From Rhodopseudomonas palustris JSC-3b (GTDB lineage: Bacteria; Pseudomonadota; Alphaproteobacteria; Rhizobiales; Xanthobacteraceae), in contig KI632513.1 of NCBI GenBank assembly GCA_000504425.1, positions 520,063-584,062 of the forward strand: a DNA stretch of 64,000 bases, in the 5' to 3' direction. The notes beneath the pieces are model-generated. The model did no database searches. It was not told where the DNA came from and saw only the letters and a list, made by a program, of their open reading frames with translations. Of the stretch, positions 7,706 through 19,700 are shown in pieces. The first letter of the stretch is position 1; each line of letters begins with the position of its first letter. A program made the translations under genes and the position numbers.

Positions 7706-10700
7706 ATGAATGCTCCTGTTTTGATGGCTCAATTGAGCGGTTCGCCGCAGGCATCCATTTCTCCGAAGAATTTGAAGATCCTGAAGCCACAGAGCGGGCA
7801 ATCGATCGCGATCCATCTGGATGGCAAGACCAAGCTCGATCTGAGCGACATCGCCAGCGAGAAGTTGACCTTCGTCCGGATCGGCGAGCGGCTCATCATC
7901 CTGTTTGATAATCAGTCGACCGTCACCGTTGACCCGGTGTTCGACTCTCTCAATCGGCCGATCGATGATGTGACGTTCGGCGTGTCGCCGGATCGCATTC
8001 TGAGCGGTGAGGAGTTCGCCTCGGTATTCCCGCTCACCACGGATCAGTCAGTGCTGCCCGCCGCCGGAACGCCGGGCGCGCCTGCGATCCCTGCGGGTGC
8101 TAATTTCGGCAATGCGTTCATCGATCCGCTGGCGACACCGAATCCGCTGGCGCTGCTTGGCCCTGAGGAGCTGCCGACCTGGCGCTCTGAGCCGCGGGAA
8201 AATGGCACGCCGGACTATCTGCCGCTGCAAATCGCGGGAGCGCGGGTGCTTGCCTTCGTTGAAGAAGAAGAGTTGAGGCAGCTCACCGAGGGTTCGACCG
8301 CGGGGCGCGGCAATGAAGATTCATCCGACCCGGGCGTTCCCAATCCCGACGTCTCCGGGGACTACTCGCGCGTCAATCTGATCGCCAAGGGTTCGTTGGC
8401 GTCGCTGGTGGGCGGCGGCAACCCGCCGCTCGGCTTTGCGGTGTTCGCCGGTGCTGACGGCGCTGCTGTGCTCGATGATAGCGGCAATGTGTTGCGCTCA
8501 CTCGGCAGTGCGGTGCGGTTCGACGTCACCAGCGCGAGCACGGTGGAAGGTCGCAGTGAAGATAATCGACTGATCTTCACGCTGACCATCGAGAGTGATG
8601 GCAGCTTCACGTTCGAGCTCAACGATCAGATCGACCATCCGACGCTGAATGGCCAGATCGGGGGCAATCTGGAGAATCTGCTCGGCATCAATCTGACCGG
8701 CCTCATTCAAGTCTCCGATGCCAACGGCAGCGTGCTGGTGCTGAGCGGCGACGCGTTCGTGCTCAATGTCTCCGACGATATTCCGGTGACGTTGCAGTCC
8801 GCCACGGTGGTTGTCGACGAAGACGATCTGCAGCACGGCAATCATGACACCCAGCCTGGCGATGACAACCCGCCTGGCGACGGCTCGCCGACGGTTAATG
8901 GCCAGTTGAATTTCTCGCTCGGCTCCGATGCCTATCCGGCCTCGGAAGTGCCGCCGCAAATCGTGTCGTTCGCGGGCATGAACGGCCAGGTCGTGACCGG
9001 GCAGTTCGAGCTGGGCGGCAACGGTCCGGTGACTTCGCAGGGCCGGACGCTGTACTACGTCTGGGATGCCGCCAGCTCGACGCTGTATGGCACCTGGGAC
9101 CAGAGCGATCCGTCCGCGAACGCCGCGTTCAAGCTCACGATCACCAATCAGCTGACCGGCAAATTCACTTTCACGCTGCTGGAGCAGGTCGATCACGGCA
9201 CGACGCCGCCGCCGCCGCCGAGCGAGCCGACGTTTGGCGATTCGACCGTGTTCGAGACCAATGATGGTCCGATCCAGGGCCCCGCCTTTGAAGACAATAT
9301 CAACCTGAACCTGACCTACACCGTCACCGATTTCGATGGCGATTCGGTGAGTGGCCAGGTGACGATCGCGATCGATGACGACGTGCCGGCGCAGACCAGC
9401 GCCAAAGTCACGGCGTCGGTCTTCGAGAACGATCTCGACAATTATCAGCCGATTGCCCACGACTTTGGCGCGCCGATCGAAGGCTCCACTGGCACCAGCC
9501 CGGGAGACACAACCACGCCGCAGGGGGCCAGCGCCGTATCCGGAACGCTGGCGACCCTGGTGAGCTTCGGCGCCGACGGTGCCGCGCCGGACGGCGGTTT
9601 CTCCTTTGCGTTCGGCTCCAATGCCGCTGCCAGTGCCGCGGTGGCGGCGCTCGGGCTGCTGTCCAAGGGCGAGGCAATCGATAGCGCCAAGTTGGTGGGT
9701 GATTGGCTGACCGCCGGCACCGGCGACCGCCTAGTGTTCGCGCTCAAGCTGGAGAGCAATGGCAGCTTCCGCTTCGTGCTGTTCGATCAGCTTGATCATG
9801 CCGGCCATGACAATCCTGCCACCCAGGCGGTGGAAACGTCGTTCGCCGATATCCGCGACATCGACTTCTCGTCTTTCGTCAGGGCCACCGATTATGACGG
9901 CGACAGCTTGGTGATCGACGCCGGCAGCTTCGTCGTGCGTGTCACTGACGACGTGCCGGAAGTGGTCGGGCAGGAGCACCGCACCGCCAACGAAAACGAT
10001 CTCGCCAATTTCAACCCGGCCTATCCGGTTCTGTTTGATTTCTGGCAGGGGTCGATCGGCACCAGCCCGCATGACGGTGCGAGCGACGGCAGCATCACGG
10101 GTCTGTTCGGCACCGTTCCGGTGTGGGGCACGCTGGCCGACAACATCAAGGGCGGCGCCGACGAGCGCGGCCATTTCCAACTGGTGTCGGAGACCACTGC
10201 GGAGGCGCTGCTGGGCACGATCGGTCCGAACGGCGGCGTGCTCAAGTCGCATGGCGACGTCGTCAATGACGCCCGCCAGGTGCATATCGACGGCATCGGC
10301 GACGTCATGGGCTTCTTCGCGTCCGACGGCCGTTTGGTGTTCGGCCTCTATGTCAGCGAAAATGGCACCTATAACTTCCGGCTGTTCGACCAGCTCGATC
10401 ATCTCGACGGTTCGACCAAGCTCGATAGCCTTGATCTCGACCTGTCGAAGCTGGTGACTTACACCGACCGCGACGGCGACACCATTGATCTTGGCAACGG
10501 CACCTTCGTGGTGACGGTGACCGACGATGCCCCGGTGGTGATCGGGCAGGAGCACCATACCGTTAACGAAAACGACCTCGCCAATTTCAACCCGCTCTAT
10601 CCGGCGGTGTTCGATTTCTGGCAGGGCTCGCTCGGCACCAGCCCCTATGACGGCCACACCGACGACAGCATCACCGGCCTGCTCGGCACGGTTCCGGTGT

Positions 10701-13700
10701 GGGGGACGCTGGCCGATAACATCAAGGGCGGCGCCGATGAGCGCGGCGAATTCCACTTGGTGTCGGAGAGCGCCGCGGAGACGCTGCTGGCCACGATCGG
10801 CCCGAACGGCGGCGTGCTCAAGTCGCACGGCGATGTGGTCAACGATGCCCGGATGATCACCATTGAGGGCCTTGGCGACCTGATGGGCTTCTTTGCCTCC
10901 GATGGTCGGCTGGTGCTCGGACTCTATCTTAACGAGACTGGTGTCTACAACTTCCGGCTGTTCGATCAGATCGATCACCCGGTCGGCGACAATCCGAACA
11001 CGCTGGCGCCGGAGGCTGTGGCCGACCGGATCGATCTCGATCTGTCGCACTTCGTCACCTACACCGATTTCGACGGCGACACCGTCGATATGGGTAACGG
11101 CACGTTCGTGATCGGCGTCACCGACGACATTCCGCAGGTGGTCGGCAGCATCAGCGTCACCCTCGACGAAGATGATCTGCAAACTTACATCCCGCTGCTC
11201 GGATCGGACGTGCTCGGCTCGATCCCCGAATTGCTGAAGCTGATTCCCAGCCTGTCCAACCTGATCATCTGGCAAGGTTCGAACGGTACCAGCCCCGACG
11301 CAGACACCGACATCCTGATCGGCACCACCTCGCAGCAGGGTCTGCTCAACGAGATCATCGGCAATAACGTCGTCAATGGCGGCGCTGATGAGTTCGGCCA
11401 TTTTGGGCTGGTGTCGGAGGCGCGCGCCGAACAGCTGCTCGGCAGCCTGAACTGGAGCTCCAAGGGCGACAAGATCGACGACATCCGGGCGCTGAGCCTG
11501 GACGGCGTCGGCACGGTGATGGGCTTCTTCGCCGACGGCCGGCTGGTGTTCTCACTGTCGGTCGCCGAAATCGGCGCCTATGACCTGCGGCTGTTCGATC
11601 AGCTCGATCACACCTATGGCGACAATCAGCAAGGCACGCTGCAGCTCGACCTGTCGAAATTCGTCACCTACACCGATTTCGACGGCGATAAGATCGATCT
11701 CGGCACCGGCCATTTCGTTCTGAACGTCATCGACGACGTGCCGGAGGTGGTCGTCGGTGCCAAGGTCACGGTAACGGTCGAGGAAGAGAGCGCTCTGCCG
11801 CTTCTGTCGAGCATTCCGGGCCTGTCAGACATTCCCGGCCTGTCGACCATCGTCGGCTTTCTCGGCGACATGGGGCACGGCAATGAGGACGTTGATCCGG
11901 GCGCGGACAAGGACGAAAGTGGACTGGGCACGACATCGGCCATCACCACAGGTTCGCTGGCTTCCCTGATCAACCCTGGTGCCGACGAAACCGTCGAGTT
12001 CTCGTTCGACGCTTCCATCGCGGGCACGTCGGTTCAGGCAATCGGCGGCCAAGCGGTCACTTCACGCGGTCAGTCTGTCGTCTATGACCTGCAGCAGATC
12101 GCCGGCGTCGATGTGCTGCTTGGCTATGTCGAAAATGGCAGCAATTCCAACTTCGGCTTCGGAGATCGGTTGGTCTTTGCGGTTGTTCTCAGCCCGATCG
12201 ATATCAATCCGCTCGACACAGTCTCCAGCAATCAGTTCGTTTACATTCAGTTCGATCAAGTCGATCACGCCGATCCGGCTGGCGGGTCGATTGAGGACAT
12301 TCTCTCGCTCGATCTATCGAAGACTATCGTCGTCACGGACGCGGATGGTGACAGGGTTCACCTTGCTGACGGCAGCTTCGTTGTCGATGTGATCGATGAT
12401 ACGCCGGTGCAGGTCACCGGCAAGACCGTGAGCGGCGTGGTGGAGGAAGAGCAGCTCCCCGGCGGCAATGAAGACGTTTCGTCAGGTGAGACACCGGACG
12501 CTGATGAAGACTTTGAATTATTCGGGTTTTCCGTTTTCGATATGACGACGGAAACTGCGACTGGGAATTTGCGCTCGCTGGTCCGCGTCGGTGCCGACGA
12601 AGTTTCAGGGGGAAGCCCACGCGGTGCCTTCTCGCTGGCGGCGCCGGCCAATGGCCTGCCGGTCCTGACCTCGAAGGGCGAGGCCGTCTCCTACACGGTG
12701 CTTGACGGCAGCAGCAGCGACAAGCTGCTCGCCTATGTCGACGGCAATCACAACAATCAATTCGATGCCGGCGAGCGGCAGATCTTCACCTTCGAGGTGA
12801 AGTCTGGTGGTGACTACACATTCACGCTGCTCGATCAGATCGATCACAGCGTGACCCCGGGTCAGAATATCGAGAACGTCGCGACGCTGGACCTATCGGC
12901 GGCGGTTCGCTTCTCCGACTATGATGGCGACACCATCGGCCTCAGCGGCGGGACGGTGACCTTCAAGGTCATCGACGATACGCCGATCGCCGAACTCAAA
13001 CCCGGTACTGCTTTGGTGCTCGACGAAACCGTCGCCGGCAGCGCCTCGGACAATGGCGGCAACAACGGCGACGAGGCCGGTCACACCGACCCGTTCGGTT
13101 ACGGCACCTTGATCGGCTACAACACCGGCACGCCGTTCACCGACAATTCCAAGATGGGTGCCGACGAGGGCGGCAGCAAGCTGTTCGAGCTGGTGCTCAA
13201 GAACACCGCGACCGGTTTGGTCGATGCGGTGACCGACCAGCCGATCACGCTGTCGGCGGTCAATGGCACCATCGTCGGCAAGACCACCGATGGCGCTGTG
13301 GTGTTTGCCTTGGGCATCGATTCATCGACCGGCAAGGTGACGGTCGCACAGTATCGCGCCATCGAACACAACGATCCGAACGACGCCGACGAGAGCGGGG
13401 CCTCGGCGGCCTCGATCGCCAGCGGCGCGGTGCAGGTCAAGCTGACGCTGACCGACGCCGATGGCGACACCACCTCGGCCAGCACCGATCTCGGCAGCCA
13501 GATCCGCTTCGAGGACGACGGCGCGGTGATCACCGCGGTCGAGACCAAGGGCGTGGCGATGAATCTGCCGGACGCGCAGACCGTCACCGGCGATATCGCG
13601 GTGTCCTATGGCAGCGACGGCTATGGTTCGCTGAAGATCAGCGGCGTGCCTACGATTCCTGGTGTCACCACGAGTCTGTCTACCGATGGCCACACCGTGA

Positions 13701-16700
13701 TCGGCCGCCTGAGCGACAACAGCAAGCTCTACACGCTGACCATCGATCCGACCCAGGGCAGTGACGGTTACACCTTCACGCTGCATCAGCCGTGGCCGGC
13801 GACCGCGGGTCAGGTGATCAGTGTTGCCGGCAACCAGTTCCCCAACGGCGATAGTGGCAACTATACGATCGGCGAGGTGACGTTCACCAATATCAATCCG
13901 TTCAACTATGGTTTGCTGGGCGGCTTCGGTGTTGGCGGCGGGTGGGGTAGCGATATCATCACGAACAACGAAAAGTTCGGAATGACCTTCGCTAATGCGA
14001 TGGATGCCGTTACGCTCAATCTGCAGGTCGATGCGGATGGGCCGCTCTCGGACGGGACCGTTGTGGCCAAATGGGTTGCTTACGATGCGAACAACAATGT
14101 GGTCGGGACAGGAAGCCGAAGCTACCCAAGCAACGGCGGTAACACGCTGACGATCGATCCCGGCGCTACCGGATTCACGCGTGTCGAAGTTACCACCAAT
14201 ACTACCGTTTCCGGTTTGTTGACGCCTTCGATGCAGGTCACCGGCCTGTCCGGTACGAAGATGCCGCAGCCTGCCGGCGACCAGGACCTCAACTTCCAGA
14301 TCACCGCGACCGACGGCGACGGCGACCGGGCGGTGCACAGCTTGACGGTGCATCTCGATCAGGCGCCGGTTGTCAGTGTGCAGAACGTCACCGTCGAGGA
14401 AGCCGGCTTGCCGGCGCGCGGCGGCCAAACCTCGGGCAGCGCCGAGGCGGCCGACGGCAATCAGACCGACAACGACGTCACCACCGAGAGCAAGACCGGC
14501 ACCATCACCATCGTCTCGAGCGACGGCCTCGGCGAACTGCGGTTCACCAATGAGGCCAACGCCAGCACCACTGTGACGCTGGCTCAATTGACCGGCGCCG
14601 GCACGACGCCGGTGACCGTGTTCGACGATGCCACCGGCAAGCTGGAAATTACCGGCTACAATGCCGGCACCGGCGTGGTCAGCTATCGCTACACCCTGGA
14701 AGACAATGTCGACCACGGCGTGGCCGGCGCTGCCGACCAGCAATTCAAGGTGGTGGCGGTCGATCCGGAAGGTTATGCCTCGGCTCCGGCGACGTTGATC
14801 GTCAGCATCACCGATGATGTGCCGACCTTGGACATCACTGGTCCGACCTCGGTCCCGGAAAACTACACGGCGAGCGGACATTGGACGATTCCGATCAGCG
14901 CCGACGGTGTCACCAGCGTTGCGGTGACAGTCGGAGCGACCACCCAGGCGCTCAGCCTGGCGTCGGCCGGCAACCAAGTGCAGTTCCCGGTCGATGGCAG
15001 TCTGCTGACCGTCAAGGCCGATGGCTCCTGGACGCTGAAGGCCGGCTATAATTACGACAGCGACACCGCGCCGGTTGAATCGGTGTCGTTCACCATCAAG
15101 GCGACCGATGTCGATGGCTCGCAGGCCTCCGACAGCCAGACCATCACCATTACTGACGGCGATGATATCAGCGCCAGCGGCACGATCGCGCTGCAGCTGA
15201 GCGAGGCGGACCTCGACACGGTCAAGGACCCGAGCGATCTCGCTGCCGGCAACACCACCGGCAACAATGCCGCCGGAACGGGCGAGAGCGACCGTGACAC
15301 CGGCATCGTGTTCACCGCCGGTTCGGATGATATCTCGGTCGCTTTTGCGACGCCGAGCGGCGACAATGTGCCGACCGTGTCCGGGCTGCAATCAGGTTAT
15401 TCGATCAGCTGGGCGATGAGTGGCAACCAACTGGTCGGCACGCTGTTCCACGGTAGCCAAAATCTCGGCACCGGCGTCGTGCTGGCGCTGACGGCGGGAA
15501 CGAACGCCGCGGCGTTCCAGAATGTCTCACCGGAGGTGACGGCCACCTTGGTCGGGGCGCTGCAGCACGCCGGCACCACAGTGTCGATTGGCAATATCGT
15601 GCTGGTGGCGTCGGATCACGACGGCGACAGCCGCACCGCGACGGCCTCCATCACCATCAGCGACGACGTTCCGCAGGCCAAGGTCAGCGCCACGCTCACG
15701 GCCAGCGTCGATGAAGACGGCTTGAGCGGCGCCAATGTTGACGCCGGCCGTCCGGGCGAAGTGTCGTCGCCGCCGCTGGCAGCGAGTGTGACCGGTGCGG
15801 CCGGCGCGCTGACCGCGCTGTTCGATTTCGGCGCCGACGGCCAGGGCACGACCCCGATCTCGCTCGCCAATATCACTACGCCGGTTGCGACCGGCTTGAC
15901 CTCAGGTGGCAGCCCGGTCGTGGTCGCCACCAGCGGCGGTGTGCTGTACGGCTATGTCGAAACGACCGGCGGCACCGGCTACAACGCTGGCGATCGCGTG
16001 GTGTTCACGCTCACCGTCGGCTCTAACGGCTCCTACGAGTTCACACTCAAGGACCAGATCGATCATCCGACGCTGAATGGCGGCGCCGATGACGACACCG
16101 AAAACACGCTGTCCTCGCGGCTCGATCTGTCGAAATACGTCATTGCCACCGATCGTGATGGCGACGCCACGAGTCTGTCTGCCGGCACGTTCCTGATCGA
16201 CGTGCGCGACGACATTCCGGTGATCGAAAAAGGCGCTGACAGTCTGATCAAGAACGGCAGCTTTGAGGCGCTCGGAAACGCCCAGGTGTCGAACGGCCGA
16301 TGGCAGATCTACCACGAGATCCCGGATTGGAATGATGGGGCTGCCAACGTCCCGTTCGAAGTGCAGGTCGGCAATATCGGCGGCGTCCCGCCGCAGGATG
16401 GCAACGTCAAGATCGAACTCGACGGTGACCGCAGCGGCAATTCCAGCGTTCCTGGCGGCGCTGCCCCCGATCCTGTTCACAGCCATGCCACCATCGAGCA
16501 GACGGTGACCACCGCTGTCGGACAGAATTACGAACTGAACTTCTACTATGCCGCCCGTCCGGATGCCGGCGCAGGCAGCAGCGGGCTTGAAGTGCTGTGG
16601 AATGGCCAGGTGGTTTACAGCATCGATCCTGACACTAGCACCGACTGGCAGCAGATCTCGCTGGCAGTGACCGCCAATAGCACCAGCTCGGTGCTGGCGT

Positions 16701-19700
16701 TCCGCGCGGCGGGGCCCGCCAATGAGGAGAACACGCTTGGCGCCTATATCGACAACGTCAAGCTGACCGCGGTCGCCACCGTTGACGAGGACGGGCTGGC
16801 TTCGGGTGCGCGCGATTCGCAGCCCGGCGATGCCAATGTCGACGACACGGATGGCGACCACAATGAAGCGACCGCGACCGGAAGCCTGAAGATCAAGTGG
16901 GGTGCGGACGCGCTCGATAACCCCGACACCGCGAACGATAAGACCAGCTTTGTGCAGGACAATTTTGGCCGCAGCCTGACCTTCAGCAATGCCTCGGTCG
17001 CGGTTGGCGGCGTCGCGGTGCTGTCGTCGCATGGCGAAGTGGTCAATCAGTTCGTGCTGTCGAACAACAATTCGATCCTGACTGCGAAGACGGCAAGCGG
17101 CCGCGAGGTGTTCCAAGTCTTGCTGTCGGACGACGGCTCGGGCGCATTCCGCTTCGTGCTGCTCGATCATCTCGACCATGCGCCGGGCCAGGCCGAGAAC
17201 GACCTGCTGCTGTCGTTCAACTACACGGCAACCGATTCCGATGGCGACGCCGTCACCGGCCGGTTCTCGGTCGCTGTGGATGACGATATGCCGGTTGCGG
17301 CGAACGACAGTGAGAGCCAGTCGGCCGAGAACCAGGCGTTCACGATTGCGGTGTTTGGCAATGACGTGTTTGGCGCGGACGGCGTCGATACCGACAACAG
17401 CCCTGCAGCGAAGGTGACGTTCACGCAGCCCGCACAAGGCGTGGTGACGTATGACGGGACGACGCGCCTGTTCACCTATACGCCGTCGTCGACGGCCGGC
17501 AGCAGCAGCACGACGGATTGGTTCACCTACACGATTGAGGACGGTGATGGCGACCAGTCAACGGCGACGGTGTCGCTGACGCTGAAGCCTGACTCTGTGC
17601 CGACGGTGAGCGTGACCGATGGCACGGTGGACGAGAGCGGGCTTTCGAACGGCTCGGCGAGTGCCGGTTCCTCGGAGACGACGACGGGATCGTTCACGAT
17701 CGCGACGGGTAACGACACGCTGAGGTCGCTTGAAGTTAAGAACGCCGACGGCGACTGGGTCGATGTGACCTCGGCGACCACTGGCTCGCCGCTGACGGTG
17801 GACGGTGCTAACGGCGTGCTGATCGTGACGTCGGACGGCGCTGGGAATTACAGCTGGTCGTACACGCTGACGCAGAACCTGCTGACCCATGACGACACGG
17901 TGGTCGATGCCGATGGTGATCGCGGCGCGGCCGACCAGAAGCCGGGTGAGGCGTTCTTGGTGCGGGCGACCGACCACGAAGGCGACGTGTCGACGACCGA
18001 TACGCTGAATATTACGGTCAACGACGACGGCCCGAAAGTTGGCATTGGCGGCAAGGCGTCGGTTGACGAAGGTGGGGCTGCTGTCGATGGGACCTATCAG
18101 TTCCTGGCGGGCGCTGATGGTACACAGTCGGGGCAGTTGAGCATTTTGGTCGATGGCGGGACGGCTATCAGCCGAACGGCCGCGCAGCTGGCCGACGGCG
18201 AGTCGATCGATACTGGCGTTGGCCTGCTTGTTTTGAGTGCGCCGGGCGCCGGCGGGATCGGTACTTGGACGTTCAAGCCTGCAACATCGGTCACCGCCGA
18301 TCGCAACGTTTCGATCTCGATCACGCTCACGGATGGTGACGGCGACGTCGATACCGATACACATCAGATCACGGTTAAGAACGTCAGCAATCCGCTCTCG
18401 GCCGAGCCGTTTAGCGGCGTGGTCGAGGAAGAGCAGTTGCAGCCCTCGCAAGCTGGACGTTATCCGGTCACCGCCTCGGGCAACGAGGACACGGACGACG
18501 CGACAGACCGCGATACGGACAACACGCCGGCCGTGCTTGCCACGGCGACGGGGAGTTTCGGCGTCACCGGCGGCGATGGCAGCTATACTTACGCGTTCAA
18601 CGTAGCTGACCGCACGACCGTCACCCAAGTCGGTGGCGGTGCTGTGAAGTCGCACGGCGCCGATGTTCGGTACCACAATGTCGATGCCGACACTGTGATC
18701 GGCTATGTCGATGGTGGCGCCAACAATGGCTACGGCGCTGGCGACCGCGTGGTGTTCTCGCTCGATCTCACCACGGGAGGCAATTACACCTTCACGCTCT
18801 ACGACAATATCGATCACCCGAAACCGACCAATGGTGGACCTCAGACCGAAGAGACCATCGAGATCGACTTTGGCAACGTCGTTGTGGCGAATGACGAGTT
18901 CGAGGCGCCGCTGAACCTGCAAGGGTCGATTGCTGTGATCGACGATACGCCAGTTGTGACGGATTCGACGGCGCTTGCGGTTGCGGGCGTCAAACCGTCG
19001 GTCAACGTGGTGCTGGTGATCGACACGTCTAGCAGCATGGGCAGTGGCTCTACCTCGGGCACGCCGATGGACCTTGCCAAGCAGGCGGCTGTGAACCTGC
19101 TGACGAATTCGGATGTGACCTTCAACCAAGTGATGGTTGTCGATTTCGCTAGCACCGCATCAGGCACGGGCTGGACCGACAAGAATGCTGCGACCGCCTA
19201 TATCAAAGTCCTGACCGGAGATGGCGGCACCAATTACGATGCCGCACTCAATAAGGTCATGACGAGCTGGGGCGCCGGTCCGTCAAATGCGACCCAGACG
19301 CTGGTCTATTTCATATCTGACGGCGAACCGACCTTGTCGATGTCAAATCCAGGCTTCAATAATCCCGGAGGAGACTACAACGCCAGTCTCGGCGATGGCA
19401 TCGGTGAGGAAACGGCAAACAATAACAATCCTGCTTCAGACAAAGAAATCAGTCGGTCGGAGTGGGAGTACTTCCTGGGAGCCAAGGGGGTGACGACGGC
19501 CTATGGCATCGGGGTCGGTTCTGGAGTCACCGCAAGCAATCTTGAGCCGATCTCCTGGACCGCGACGGACCCCGGGCTCGATCCGGTCATCATCAGCTCG
19601 GCTTCCGAGTTGCAGGTGCTGCTAACGGGCTCGCTGCCGGGTAATCCGAACGGCAATGTTTTCAGCACGCACGGCGGCAGCGGCGGGGTTGGTGCCGATG

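Noticed and set aside
13322..15391. 689-codon minus-strand frame inside the adhesin
   Set aside because: It is the antisense of repeat codons, rich in Arg, Ala and Val, without motifs or ribosome binding site.
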